A stretch of 64,000 bases of DNA from Myotis daubentonii (lineage: Eukaryota; Chordata; Mammalia; Chiroptera; Vespertilionidae): contig NC_081840.1 in assembly GCF_963259705.1 (NCBI RefSeq), forward strand, positions 145,301,549 to 145,365,548, read 5' to 3'. Position 1 is the first letter of the stretch. The number at the start of each line of letters is the position of its first letter. The position numbers and the translations under genes were made by a program. The notes under the pieces are model-generated. The model was not told the origin of the DNA and made no database searches. It worked only from the letters and a program-made list of their open reading frames with translations. Below, piece after piece: positions 1-48,204 of the stretch.

Positions 1-1
1 G

Positions 2-35924
<35,923 letters not shown>

Positions 35925-36758
35925 CGTCGCCCCTGGTGTTGGTTACCTCATTCGAAAAGACCACAGCCAACCAGCCCACAGTGTAGTTCTCATGACATGG
36001 GCCCTGGGGAAAGGGACACAGTATTCATGACAAAGGTGGTAGGAAGAACCTCAGCTCACCAGCAAACGCAAAAGAGGTCACCTTACCATAGCACTTAATT
36101 CCCACTGACTCCTAAGTGGTCACAGATGGCATCCATACAAAAGACCAAAGCATTCTATGCAAAACGAAGGTGGGGAAGAGAGTGTTCCACCATTTACATT
36201 TTTAAACACTGGTTCTATGATTGGAGGAGATGATAATGTAAATGTGACTTTTCCCCACCTTACAACTCTACACATCTGTGACCACTTTTTAGTAATACCA
36301 AGTTTGCATAGTCCTGGACACAAATCCAGTGAGTAATGTAGTATTACAGAGACAGGATTCTTAAACACCATCTGGTGCTGAACATAAAATGTACTGAAAT
36401 ACTGGAATTATGGTTTTTTAACATGCAGTTTTTACTGTAATCTTAATATTAACTTTTATTTATCAAATAGCTACAGGAAGCATAAATGAATAGACAGCAA
36501 AACACTGAATTTCTTTGGGTGTTCTAAGAAATGGTGCTAAGAAAATGGTGTCTTTAATAGTTGAAAATTTAATGCCTTTATATCATCAAGATGCTATCAG
36601 TGAACTCCAATGCCCTTGAATAATAGGGGTACCTTTTCATTCAAGTTTTTATTATAATGACCTATTCTTACACAAGCTGTTTTTAAAATGTGGACATTTT
36701 AAAGGCCTCTGGATTTTGCTCATCCAGTGAAGTCCTTGTAGGACAATAAACGTATATA

Positions 36759-36798
<40 letters not shown>

Positions 36799-39210
36799 TG
36801 TATATGTGCACACACATGTATATGTATAAATATTTTAAATGGTGTCTTAGAAGCACTTTGCCTACCTAAGCTTTGACAACTTGAACAATGCTAAGGTACT
36901 GAGACGTTTAAAAAAAAAAGTTTACTTTCATTTTAGAATGCAAAGTTGATTTTTTTAAGAAAGCTTTTAAAATATTTTTGCTTTTAGCCATGCGTCTGCT
37001 GATGAGCAATGTGTCCATTTTTCATACAGCCAGTTCAATCCAAAAGGGGGCTTACTGGATTCAAGGGAATACGTTAGTCCATAAAACATGTTTTCTGGTG
37101 CTCATCTCTCATGCTATACTGTAACAGTTTTATATGAAATTGTCTGACAAGTTCATTGGTCAAACATGTAGTTTTCAGAATTTTCTATCAACTTCAGTGA
37201 TGATTAACTTCATGCCACAGAGCCAACCATGCCGTTCACTTACGCAAAGTGGTTTTACGGCTCTGTATGCTCTTCAGCAATCGAATGTCAGTCTGCCTTT
37301 GTGTTGATAATTGTACGTTGTGATGTTGTCACTTCTTGGCTTAAGTGTCCTCTTTACCAGGAAGACCGACCGAGCAGACTGGCCTGCATCAGTTGAATAA
37401 ACAGGGTTAGTTCCATGTGAATCTGTTAATTAAAGGAAAAGAAAAGAAACAGGCAGCTGGCTTGCTGTGGCGGTTTTAAATCATTAATTTGTATAAAGAA
37501 GTGAAAGAGATGTATAGTAAGTAAATTAATTGTAAACAAAACTTTTTTAACGCAATGCTTTAGTATTTTAGTACTGTAAAAAATTAAATATATATATACA
37601 TATATATATATGGATTTGAAGCAGAATTCACATCATGATGGTGCTACTCAACCTGCTACAAATATATCATAATGTGAGCTAAGAATTCAGTAAAGGTTTG
37701 AGTGGTGTTCCTACTGTCATATACCTCAACACTAGTTTGGCAATAGGATATTGAACTGAGAGTGAAAGCTTAGAGCATCATGTACCATCATTTTTTTCCA
37801 AGTCTTTCTTTTTTATAATTAAAACGCATACCTTTTTGTTCAATACTTGATTTCTTAGCAAGTATAACTTGAACGTCAACCTTTTTGTTCTAAAAATCAG
37901 GGATATTTCAGCTCATGTTCTCCTTATGCCAACATGTCACCTGTGTTTATGTAAAATTGTAGGTTAATAAACATATTCTTTGTCAGGGATTTAAACCTTT
38001 TCTTTGAATCCCTCCTATTTTGCTTGTATATGTCCTCATGTAACTAAAACTAATTTTGTATATCTGTTGACCCCTTTTATTGTAAAGAAAAGCATTTTAA
38101 AAGTTTGGGGAGTATTTTGATTGTTTTGAGCAGGAAAAAAATTACATGAAAATAGAATGCACTGAGTTGTTAAAGGGAAACTTGTAAGGCAGGAGTTTGG
38201 CAAGTGGCTGCTGGCTAGAGTCTTTGAACTCTCTAAATAAAGATGTTTTATCCTGTAATCAGTAGAGGTACAGATCCATAAGGACGTCCCCAAACAGGCA
38301 AAACATTTAGGGGTATGGTGTGCAATCGACTGTACAATTACATTTTGGTCTAAGTACACTTTTGCTTACTAAAATTTCAAATAAATTCTTAATCAAGGGA
38401 ACCTTTGAGATTTATTGGTCAAATCTTTCTTTATAACATGGCTTTTGTCTTTTTAAAAACTTTACTTTCTGGCTGTGATCAATTTACAAATATTTCAAAA
38501 ACATTTGTTTTGCCAATGTCTAACCACATGATTTTAAATATTTTACATATCGCATATATCTAATGCCAACTATTTGGTTACTACATGCATATTTGTTGGT
38601 TTTGAGTCATCCATCCCTTTATGAATATTTGGTTTCTATATCATTCACTGTCACTTGTCAAACTGCTAGCCAGCAAGAGCAGGAAGTATAGTTTGGGGGG
38701 TTCAGGAGAGGTTAGGTAGGGAGAAGAAGAGAAAATTGAATGGCATATTGTAAATATCAGATCTATAATTGTAAATATAAAACCTGCCTCGGAATGAATG
38801 GCAAGCAAATCTCCAGTTTGCTTATATAGGAATATCAGGTTGACTATATAGCCATACTTGAAAAATGCTTCTGAGTGGTGTCAACTTTACTTGAATGAAT
38901 TTTTCATCTTGATTGACGCACAGTGGTGTACAGTTCACTTCTCAAGCTAGTGGTCAACTTGTGTAGGAAACTTTTGCAGTTTGACACTAAGATAATGAGC
39001 TCTGTGTGCATTTTTTCTATGCTTTTTTAAAAACTTAGTTTCATTTCATTTTCATGAAATGTTTGGTTTGTCTATAAAATCTGAGGATGGTTATAAATAC
39101 TGTAAGTATTGTAATGTTATGAATGCAAGTTATTTGAAAGCGTTTATTATTATATCATTCCTGATAACGCTATTAGAGTGTTTTTAATAAAATTTATATT
39201 TATTTAATGC
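35925..39210 (+). other. TET2: TET2 3'UTR
   Basis: AT-rich untranslated region of about 3.3 kb. It contains several AATAAA hexamers (36745, 37396, 37966, 38236, 38380 and 39186). The last, in tttttaataaaatttatatt, is the most likely main end because unrelated sequence follows. A (TA)n tract lies at 36762-36790. MicroRNA seed matches are listed under findings. No mobile element was recognised in it, unlike the introns. Confidence 0.8.
39186..39191 (+). terminator. Poly(A) signal, probable distal site of TET2
   Basis: AATAAA followed 15-25 bases later by a plausible cleavage region and a T/GT-rich stretch (ttgtcttgtt). The choice among several hexamers is inference. Confidence 0.55.
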
Positions 39211-41219
39211 ACTCTAAGTATTGTCTTGTTAAAGTTTCTGTTTACTGCTTAAGTTATTGTCATCTCAATGAGGCTAAAGGGAATAAAAAGAATTCGTTTT
39301 TAAAGATAATTTTAGTCATTCTTAATGTTAAACTATATCTAGAGTAATATCCACATAATTAAGGCCAAAATATTTCTCTGGTTAAATAGTTTAGGTATTA
39401 ACCTTTTTTCCAGTTTACTTTTTAGCCTATTCACCTTACTTGAGTAGCCAGTGTAAGTTAGGAATAAAGTAATAGCATCTGCTGACCTCATTAGCCTGAC
39501 CACCCCTTCCTGTGTGTAGTTTGTAAGGGCCACCAGCAACAGCAGGTATACTGGGGTTGAGTTCACATTTCTGTGGTCTAAGGCCACCCTAATTTTTAGA
39601 TTCACATTTCCCTCTTTATGTCCACTCTTCTCAAGGAAGATTCCACTTCCTGCCCATCCAAAAGGCAGATTGTGTTGGACAGGAAGAGAGGTGAGGGGTG
39701 GGCTGGGCAGCACCACATAGACATGCATGTCCTCATCCATTCCATGTGGCTTCAGGGAGCTGGAGGCTAGTGTGTCCTCATCTCTGCCCCTTCTTTGTCT
39801 GACGCAGCACCACTGCACTCCTGCTGAAGCACTTCCTAGAAACACAAGCTATCCAACACAGTAACAAGTTATAGTTATGCGTTTTCAACCCTTCCCATCC
39901 CGCATCCCTCCTCCCACCCCTGCCCAACCTCTATCCCTTCCTTTCCCAAACTGGCAGAGAAATCATTGTCATCATGCAGTAAGTATGGAAACTCCCTTCC
40001 CCATATTTCCCTCTCTGTTCAGCCTGGGCCAAATCTGATTTAAATAGTCCTTTCTGAGCCCACCTATGAGTTTGACTGGGTGATTCCTCCAGCACGCTAC
40101 TCAAAGCCAGCATAGTAAAAGCAGCAGCAATATCACTTAAAAGCAGTGATCCAATGATTTCTTTAAAAAAATTTCAGCCCTTTAGGGACATTGTCAACCC
40201 TCATTTCACATCCTTCCTCTGACTGAGCCCTGGGAACGTCCCACTCCTCATTTGCTAGCCTGCCGTGCCCAGGGCAAAGGGAGCTCAAAGCTTTTCCTGT
40301 CAGGCCCTATGCAGATCCCACTGGCTGAGTCAGGTGATGCCAGTGCCCTGTGAACGAAGGTGCGGGCAGGCCTGCTGCTGTGAGTCTGCAGGTGGACCTA
40401 GACAGGGAGGCAGCTGGGAATGACAGATGAGCCATCATTCACGACGTTCTGTGGGTCGCTGGCCTCCTCTGGAAATACTTGCCAAGAGTGAACCTTTGCA
40501 GGCAGGCAGGCAGGCAGACAGGCACACAGCTGCCCTGGCACACACAGTACCACTGCTCCTTTCTTCAGTCTCATATGATCACTGAGTCAATTTATCATAA
40601 AAATCCTCCTGCTTGGGGTAATTCTAGCTTAGCTCTGACTCCTGCCTCACTCATCTGCATTGTACTTGATCAAGTGTGAGAACCTGATTCAGGGAGAAAA
40701 GACCTTGGTTTTGTTGGTTTAAAGGCCACCTGGAGGTGAGTATCCGGCATAAATGGAAGGCTGGGAGAGTGCATCAATGTGAGGGGAGAGTGCTTACTGC
40801 ACAAAGACAAATGATCATTAACTTCAGTCACATGGCTCACTAGTAAGGGGGTAGGGTCTTTTCTCAATGCCCTCTTCCCCTGAGAAGCACACTCTCCAGT
40901 TGCTGGAGTGGTGAGAAAACTTTCATAAAAGATGTGGAGATGACAATTAGCTGCAATTATAGATCATTTCAGTTTTACCAGCACACTTCAGTTTCAAGAA
41001 ACAAAGATACTTTTGTTCCCATGTATTCGAGGCCACCTGCCTACATTTCCCTCTCTTACCAGGCAATTTCTCACAAATCTCTTTGCTTGTCTAGCCAGCG
41101 TTCACTCTTGAAAGGAGCCACTCTTTTCCTTGCATGTGCACTTGACGAATATGCTTTCTTGGGGGACTTCCTTTTGTGCTGCTTCAAAAGGAATTTCTCT
41201 ACTCAGTATGACATTTTAT
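39211..41219. other. Intergenic DNA downstream of TET2
   Basis: No gene or clear mobile element seen. It includes a short CAGG repeat at 40499-40522 and several short unsupported open stretches. Confidence 0.55.
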
Positions 41220-41230
41220 TCTCTAATCAG

Positions 41231-41231
<1 letters not shown>
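41220..41231. repeat. L1 target-site duplication, left
   Basis: TCTCTAATCAGT, identical to 45373-45384. Confidence 0.75.

Positions 41232-41236
<5 letters not shown>

Positions 41237-41277
<41 letters not shown>
41237..41277. repeat. (TA)n microsatellite at L1 tail
   Basis: About 19 TA units next to the L1 3' tail. Confidence 0.9.
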
Positions 41278-41279
<2 letters not shown>

Positions 41280-41709
41280 CCATGAAATAGTTTATTTTTT
41301 ATTTTTTTAAATTGTTTTATTGCTTAAAGTATTAGAAAGAATATTACATATGTCTCCTTTTTTTCCCCACCCTTGACAATCCCCTGGCCTCCCCTACCCC
41401 CCAGTGTCTTATGTCCATTGGTTATGCTTATATGCATGCATACAAGTCCTTCGGTTGATCTCTTACCTGCCCCCTCCTGCACCCTCCTGCCCCCCAACCC
41501 TCCCCGGCCTTCCCACTGTAGTTTGACAGTCTGTTCGATGCTGCTCTGCCTCTGTATCTATTTTTGTTCATAAGTTTATAATGGTCTTTATTATCCATAA
41601 ATAAGTGAGATCATGTGGTATTTTTCCTTCATTGACTGGCTTATTTCACTTAGCATAATGCTCTCCAGTTCCATCCATGCTATTGCAAATGGCAAGATTT
41701 CCTTCTTTT

Positions 41710-42840
41710 TTACAGCAGCATATATTCCATCGTGTAGATGTACCACAGTTTTCTAATCCATTCATCTACTGATGGGCACTTAGGCTGTTTCCAGATCTTA
41801 GCTATGGTGAATTGTGCTGCTATGAACATAGGGGTGCACATATCCTTTCTGTTTGGTGTTTCTGTTTTCTTGGGATATATTCCTAGAATTGGGATCACGG
41901 GGTCAAATGGGAGTTCCGATTTTAGCTTTTTGAGGAAACTCCATACTGTCTTCCATAGTGGCTGCACCAGTCTGCATTCCCACCAGCAGTGCACGAGGGT
42001 TCCTTTTTCTCTGCATCCTCCCCAGCACTTGTGGTTTGTTGATTTATTGATGATAGCCATTCTTACAGGTGTGAGATGGTACCTCATTGTTGTTTTGATT
42101 TGCATTTCTCCGATGATTAGTGACTTTGAGCATGTTTTCATATGTCTCTTGGCTTTCTGACTGTCCTCTTTGGAGAAGTGTCTATTTAGGTCCTTTGCCC
42201 ATTTTTTGATTGGATTGTTTCTCTTCCTTTTGTTAAGTTGTAAGAGTTTCCTATAAAAGTTGGAGATTAAAACCTTATCAGTGATAACATTGGCAAATAT
42301 GTTCTCCCATGCAGTGGGCTTTCTTGTTGTTTTGTTGATGGTTTCTTTTGCTGTGCAGAAGCTTTTTATTTTGATGTAGTCCCATTTGTTCATTTTCTCT
42401 TTAGTTTCCAATGCTCTAGAAGCTGTATCGGTGAAGAAATTGCTTTGGCATATGTCTGAGATTCTGTTGCCTTTTGATTCTTCTAATATTTTTATGGTTT
42501 CCCATCGTACATTTAAGTCCTTTATCCATTTTGAGTTTATTTTTGTGTATGGTGTAAGTTGGTGGTCTAGTTTCATTTTTTTGCACGTATCTGTCCAATT
42601 TTCCCAGCACCATTTATTGAAGAGACTATCTTGACTCCATTATATGTTCTTGCCTCCTTTGTCAAATATTAATTGAGCTTATTGGTTCTGGTCGATTTCT
42701 GGGCTCTCTATTCTATTCCATTGATCTATATGTCTGTTCTTGTGCCAGTACCAGGCAGTTTTGAGAACAGTGGCTTTGTAATACAGCTTGATATCTGGTA
42801 TTGAGATCCCACCTACTTTGTTCTTTCTCAGGATTGCTGC
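41710..42840 (-). pseudogene. L1 ORF2 C-terminal remnant
   Basis: The open stretch 41710-42576 encodes the L1 ORF2 C-terminal region: [60 protein letters not shown] (the Cys-rich end) and [13 protein letters not shown]. Related sequence, frame-broken, continues to about 42840. Upstream domains are absent. Confidence 0.9.
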
Positions 42841-42849
42841 AGCTATTCA

Positions 42850-43343
42850 GGGTCTTTTTTTATTCCTTTCTAACCCTTGTTCCTCTTTCTGTTGTTCTGG
42901 AAACCCTATTATTCATATGTTGTTTCGTTTCATGTTGTCCCATAGCTCCCTTAGGCTCTCCTCCTGTCTTTTAATTTTTTTCTCCAATTATAGTTCAGTT
43001 TGGGTGTGTTTTGCTTCCCTGTCTTCTAATTTGCTAATTCGATCCTCCACTTCTCCTAGTCTACTGTTAAAACTTTCAATGGTGTTTTTTATTGCAGCTA
43101 TATCACTCTTCATTTCTTCTTGGTTCTTACAAAGTTATTGATTTTTTCATCCATTTCTTCTTGATTCTTGCATAAATTGTTGATTTTTTCCTCCATCCGG
43201 ATTATGCATTCTAGGATCCTTAATCTGAATTCTTTTTCTGTCATGCTGCATGCCTCTGTTGCACTTAGCTGCTTTTCTGGCGAGGCCTCCTTTTCTTTCC
43301 TTTGGGGGTTTCTTTGTCTACCCACGTTTGATCTCACCGACAT
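42850..43343 (-). pseudogene. L1 ORF1 remnant
   Basis: N-terminal ORF1 (MSVRSNVGRQRNPQRKEKEA, then TEKEFRLRILECIIRMEEKI) on the minus strand, soon frame-broken. It includes a short internal duplication (KINNLCKNQEEMDEKINNF). Confidence 0.8.
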
Positions 43344-43369
43344 ATTTAGATGTTGAGTCGTTCAGAGGC

Positions 43370-44400
43370 TGCTCCTCGGGTGGCAGTGGCTCCTCGGGCT
43401 GTGGTTGCTCCTCGGGCGGTTGTGGTAGCAGCTGCTCTTCAGTTGGCAGCAGCTCCTCTGGTGGGTGCTGTTCACAGCTGTGGTGGCTCCTCTGGCTGGT
43501 GAGGGGGAGGCTTCACACACAGCTGCTGTTCCTCAGACAGAGGGTGTGCTGATCAGGAGGCTGCTGTTCCTTGGATGGGGGCAGGCTACACACACAGCTG
43601 CTACTCCTTGAACTGGGGCGGACTGCTCACGTGGCTGCTGATCCTTGAATGGGGCCTGGATGCACGCTGCTGTTGTTCCTCTGATGTGGTGGGCTGCTTG
43701 TGGGGCTACTGCTCCTTGGACTTGGACAGGTTGATTGCAAGTCTGCTGCTCCTCGGATGGGGATGGGTTGCTTGCGAGGGTGCTGCTCTTTGGACGGGAG
43801 TGAGCTGCACACATGGCTGCTCCTCCTCAGACGAGGATGTGCCACTCACCCGCTGCTGCTTGTCGGGCAGGTGCAGGCTGCTGTGGCTCTGCTCCTCGGA
43901 CCGGTGCGTGCTGCGCAGGGCTGCCGCTCCTCGGACTGGGGTGGGCTGCTGCTGCTCCTCGAAGGGGGACGGGCCTCTTCAGAACTGCTGCTCCTCAGAT
44001 GGGGGCGGGCTGCTCACGCAGCTGCTGTTTCTCAGATTGGGCAGGCTGCTTGTGTGGCTGCTGCTCCTTGGATGAGGGCAAGATGCTTGTGCAGCTGCTG
44101 CTCCTCGGACTAGTGCAGGGTGCGGGCTGTGTGCAGCTGCTGCTCCTCGGATGAGGGCGGGCTGTGCAGGGCTGCCGCTCCTCAGACGTAGGTAGACTGC
44201 TTGTGTGGCTGCTGCTCCTCGGACAGGTCGGACTGCTTGGGTGGTTGCTGCTCCTCAGACGGGGAAGCGGGCCACTCATACAGCTGCTGCTCCTTGGACA
44301 GGGGCAGGCCACATGAGGCTGCTGCTCTTAGGCCAGAGGCAGGCTGCTCACGGGGCTGATGCTCCCTGGACATTAGCGCGCCACTCACGTGTCTGCTGCT
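43370..44400 (-). repeat. L1 5'UTR tandem monomer array
   Basis: About 27-30 copies of a 35-39 bp unit built around gctgctgctcctcgga plus a gggcgggctgct-type segment, with variable last bases. Several artificial open frames of Leu/Cys/Gly composition arise from it. It lies between ORF1 and the unique 5'UTR. Confidence 0.88.
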
Positions 44401-45372
44401 CACGTGGTTGAAAAAATAATGTGAAAAGAAGTAGGAAATAAAGGAACAACCAAAAAAAGGTAAAACAAAAAAGCAAAAAAAAAGCTAACAAAATAATAAT
44501 AAAAAAATAAAAATGAAAAATTGAAATGTCATTCCTTTGACTGGCTTAAGATCCCAGTTTTCTGGAATGTCTGTGATTTGTTGTTGTTGTTGTTGCTGGG
44601 ACTGAAAGCCTCTCTATAGGCCAGACCCTGTTAACTCCCAGGGACTAATCAGATTATTTTAATCCTTCATCTCATTCAGGGTGGAATTTGGGTGTGGCTG
44701 TGCTCCTTGTCTGGGGCCTGGAGGGAGGAGTTATATCCTCAGGAGAAAATGGCTGCCCAAGTCCTGGGCTCAGAGGTGACTCAGCACTCAATTTGCTGCC
44801 ACCTCTCCTGGACCCCCTTCTCTCCCCAGATTCCACTCGTCTGCACCTTCTCCCACTCTTCTGCACAGGTGAGTGTCTGTATCCGAAATGTCCTATGAAC
44901 AGGGTTCAGTGAAAACAAACAAACGCCGGCCACAGAAACGGGGAAGGCTGAGTCTCTGTAAGCGCCTCTCTTACCGGCACTGCATGGACTGGTTAGCGCT
45001 TCAGGCTGCCCCCTTTAGGCTCAGTCCTCCGTAATTACAGAACCCCGATCTCAAATGCCCCAGTGCCAACAGTCCTGCGGATCTTTTTCCCACAGTCAGG
45101 GTCTGTGCCTGTCCCAAGAGACGCAGCTGTGTGCCGCACGGTCTCCCTCTGACCCTCTGGGTTCAGAGGTCTGGCAAACTTTCCTGCCCAGATCCCTTGT
45201 TTTTTCCTTTCCAGGGGAGCTCTGCCCTTCCCAGCTGCAAACTGTCTCACCAGCTGAGTATACTTCGTCAATTCAGGGTGGGTGTTATTAGTTTCAGCTG
45301 CTCACTCCATTTGCTCTGGGACAAGCCCTGGGATGTGTCTGCCTATTCTGCTGCCATCTTGTCTCTCCTCCC

Positions 45373-45384
45373 TCTCTAATCAGT
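45373..45384. repeat. L1 target-site duplication, right
   Basis: TCTCTAATCAGT, the same as 41220-41231. Confidence 0.75.
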
Positions 45385-45852
45385 TCTTAATTCAAACTGA
45401 AATGAGATTTTTACTTAGGTGTTGAGTAAAATAGTAGTTACATAAAAATACTCCACTTCTTCCCTCTCCCCCCAGCCCAAGAATGAATTCAGATCATTTA
45501 AATTCACGGAATTAAAGATGTATAGGCATGTTCACTGACCACTGCTTTTTTTCTGTGCAGGGAATAGTCATGTGAATAGAAATGTGGGTGTTGTTTCTTG
45601 AAACCTGAGATGTCTTCAGTCCTTCTCTCATGGGCAGCTCTTGATTTAGCTCTAAGTAATATGATGACTTACAAGTAACAGAGCAGCACAAAATACCCGG
45701 CTCTTGATTCGGCCGTGCAATTTACTAGTTATGTACCATTAAACCTCATTTGTAAAACAGTAAAACAGTGCATTCCTCTCAGGGATGTGCTAAAGATTAA
45801 TGAGAATGCAAAGCTTTAAGCACAAACTAGAATAATCTATTATTCTTTTTTT

Positions 45853-46072
45853 AAGTTTTTTTGTTAATTGATTTTAGAGAGGAAGGGAGAGGGAGAGGGA
45901 GAGGGAGATAGAATCATCAATGATGAGAGAGAATCATTTATTGGCTACCTCCTGCATACCCCCTACTGGGGATTGATCTCGTAACCCGAGCAATATGGCC
46001 TGACCAGTAATCGAATTGTGACCTCCTGGTTCATAGGTCGACACTCAACCACTGAGCCACACCGGCCAGGCC
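45853..46072 (-). mobile_element. Ves SINE
   Basis: The complement starts ggcctggccggtgtggctca and runs through the B-box region to the CT-rich segment and T-rich tail. The flanks share ttattctt. Confidence 0.88.
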
Positions 46073-46675
46073 TAAACTGTTATTCTTGCAAAGGTTTTCA
46101 TCTCTCCATACTTCAAGCCACTGACCATACCTTAGTGCTTGTCTAGCTGACTCCTGCATCCCCGGCCCTCTCCCTATGGGCAGGACCCCTGATTTCCTCA
46201 CCTGACAAGATACGTTCCTGGAATAGCAACTCTTGATCATGAAATATCACAAGGACCTCAAGGCTAAAGAGAAGAAAGTGACAGAAAAGGGAATGATCCC
46301 CTGACCCATCATGTCAGAAAGTCTCAGGATGATTTTCAGATGAGTTTATAATCCCCCTGGTGATTGTGTGAAAATTCCAGTAATTGGAATAATGTCATAG
46401 TTTGTAACAGACAAAATCCACAAAGACTAATGAAAAGCTCAAATAAATGAAGAGGTAAAAGCAGAAGAAAAAAATAAACCAAAGAGAAAAAAAATAAATC
46501 ATTGAGAAAATTATAACAGTCCTATTTCTATTACTTATAATGTCACCTATTAATTGGTATAGTTCATGAAATAAATGTTTATAGTATCCATATTTCAGCT
46601 ATGTGTATTGAAATAAAATATTTTAAGGAGAGTATTAGGTATTCCCTAGGAGAAGATATATAATGAATAACTATA

Positions 46676-46845
46676 GCCTGGGTTCAAGGCCTGGCTCTGC
46701 CAGTTACTAGCTATGTAACCTTAGGCTAGATGCTAATATTTTATTTTCTTCAATCTCTGCATTGAGAGAATAAAAATAATAATACCGATCTCACAGGGTT
46801 GTTGTAAGGAATAAATGAGGTCATTTAAAGCATATAGAAAGAATT
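46676..46845 (+). mobile_element. MIR SINE fragment
   Basis: caaggcctggctctgccagt, tagctatgtaaccttaggc and cacagggttgttgtaaggat-like sequence match the MIR core. It is followed directly by the retrocopy insertion. Confidence 0.6.
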
Positions 46846-47066
46846 TCTTTTTTTTTTTTTGAAAACAATATATTAATTTATTTCCAAGAAAACAACATGT
46901 AACATCATCAAAAACAAAGACAGATTCAGTAGTTTTGGGTCATCTCCTTGGAAAGGAAAAGCCACTAGTCCAACACTACACACTTCCAAGATTGAAGTAT
47001 TAAAGACACAGGAGAGGTGACTAGCAATGGACATGTAAACATCTAAAGCATATAGAAAGAATTTCT
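46826..47066 (-). pseudogene. 5'-truncated processed retrocopy of an unidentified mRNA 3' end
   Basis: A 23-bp perfect duplication (46826-46848 and 47044-47066, beginning taaagcatatagaaag) flanks about 195 bp. On the minus strand this reads as unique sequence with AATAAA and a poly(A) tail of about 12. That is the signature of L1-mediated retrocopying of a polyadenylated cellular RNA. The sequence looks like a 3'UTR; I cannot name the source gene. Confidence 0.85.
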
Positions 47067-47294
47067 AAAACACTCTTATAATTATGTTAATAAATTTAGC
47101 TGAGGTTGTTCTTTCTTACCATAGTGGGTTTGTATACATTTTCAAGTCATTACTACAAAATCACGGATAAGCAAATTTGAGTGAGACCTCAGAGATCACA
47201 TTTCATAACACCCTGGTTTTAGATAATCATTTCTTCAGTCCTTTACTCCCAAATATGTTGAAGCATCCACTCTGAAAAATGGCGTCAGGTACAT

Positions 47295-47820
47295 TTCCAG
47301 TTGTTAGGCATTCAGCAATAAACTAAACCAGTAAGTCCCTATCCTCTTGGGGCTTATATTCTTGTTGGAAGTGATAGACACAGAACAAAGTAAAAATGGA
47401 GATACGTGTCTTGGGGGAAAGTAAGTCAAGTTAAGGAGGAAAGGAGTGCTGGCTGTTGGGAGGGATGGAGGATTTTCAAAATATAGGTTGGTCAAGGAAG
47501 TCCTATTGATAAGCTATCATTGAAAACATGTAAGTGAAGATACAAGCCATGTGGATAGCTGAGAAAGACTATATTAAGCAGAGAGAACTGCAAGTGAAAG
47601 GCACTAAAATGGGCTCATGAACACTGGAAGGTTGAGGGTGGAGCAGAATGAGTGATGAAAATTGGTGGGGCATAAGGTCAGATGGTTGAGGGCTCTGTTA
47701 CAGAGCATTTGAAGTCCTTTGGCCTTTACTATAAGTAAGATGATGATCCTAAAGGGTTTTCAGAAAAAGGAGAAACATGAGCTGATTTGTGTTTTAAAGA
47801 ATAACTATGTTAAGAATGGG
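47295..47820 (+). mobile_element. L2 fragment
   Basis: Segments such as ttggggcttatattcttg and gagctgatttgtgttttaaa match the L2 3' region in the right order. It is old. Confidence 0.5.
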
Positions 47821-47829
47821 TCTTAAAAG

Positions 47830-48200
47830 GCAAAGATGGATCCAAGTTCATGAATCTAATAGGTCACTTCAAAATTTTAATTCAACACGTTCTTTTCTAA
47901 GACATAATAATAAGACTTTCTGAAATCAAAGAAAAGAACTTAAGAAGAAAAAAGCAAGAGAAAAATAATTCTTTGTACAAAGGAACCACTATAAGGCTTT
48001 TAGTGGATTTCTCAGCAGTGAGCTTACAGGTCAGGAGACAATGGGATAATAAATTCAAAGTGCTAAAGGAAAGAAACTGTCAACCAAAAATACTTTACCC
48101 AGAAAAGTTGTTTTCAGAACTGAAACTAAAATAAAGACTTTCTCTAATAAACAAAAGCTAAAGAAATTTACCACCACTAAACCAACTTTAAAAAAAATGC
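47830..48200 (+). mobile_element. Old HAL1/L1 fragment before Ves insertion
   Basis: ORF1 3'-type sequence (acaaaagctaaagaaattta) cut by the Ves SINE and continued beyond it. Confidence 0.5.
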
Positions 48201-48204
48201 TGAA

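Larger units (their letters stand above)
41232..45372 (-). mobile_element. L1 with both ends intact, internally deleted, monomer-array 5'UTR
   Basis: About 4.1 kb on the minus strand. The 5' end at 45372 contains GAGACAAGATGGCAGC (YY1-type). It is followed by unique 5'UTR to about 44420, an array of 35-39 bp GC-rich monomers (44400-43370), the start of ORF1 (43343 downward, MSVRSNVGRQRNPQRKEKEA), a broken ORF1, then a jump near 42850 straight into the C-terminal third of ORF2 (to 41710). The 3'UTR and an A/T tail with (TA)n at 41237-41277 complete it. A 12-bp target duplication flanks it. Most of ORF2, including endonuclease and reverse transcriptase, is gone. Confidence 0.85.

Noticed and set aside
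39339..39845. 168-codon minus-strand open frame downstream of TET2
   Set aside because: No recognisable domain and no splice or promoter context. It is not supported as a gene.
43575..44312. Several 100-166 codon Leu/Cys/Gly-rich or Ser/Pro-rich open frames
   Set aside because: They are produced on both strands by the L1 5'UTR monomer array. Unit-length repeats without stops explain them.
43370..44400. Could the 35-39 bp repeats be a CRISPR array?
   Set aside because: Units are contiguous variants without distinct spacers, inside an L1 5'UTR of a mammalian genome.
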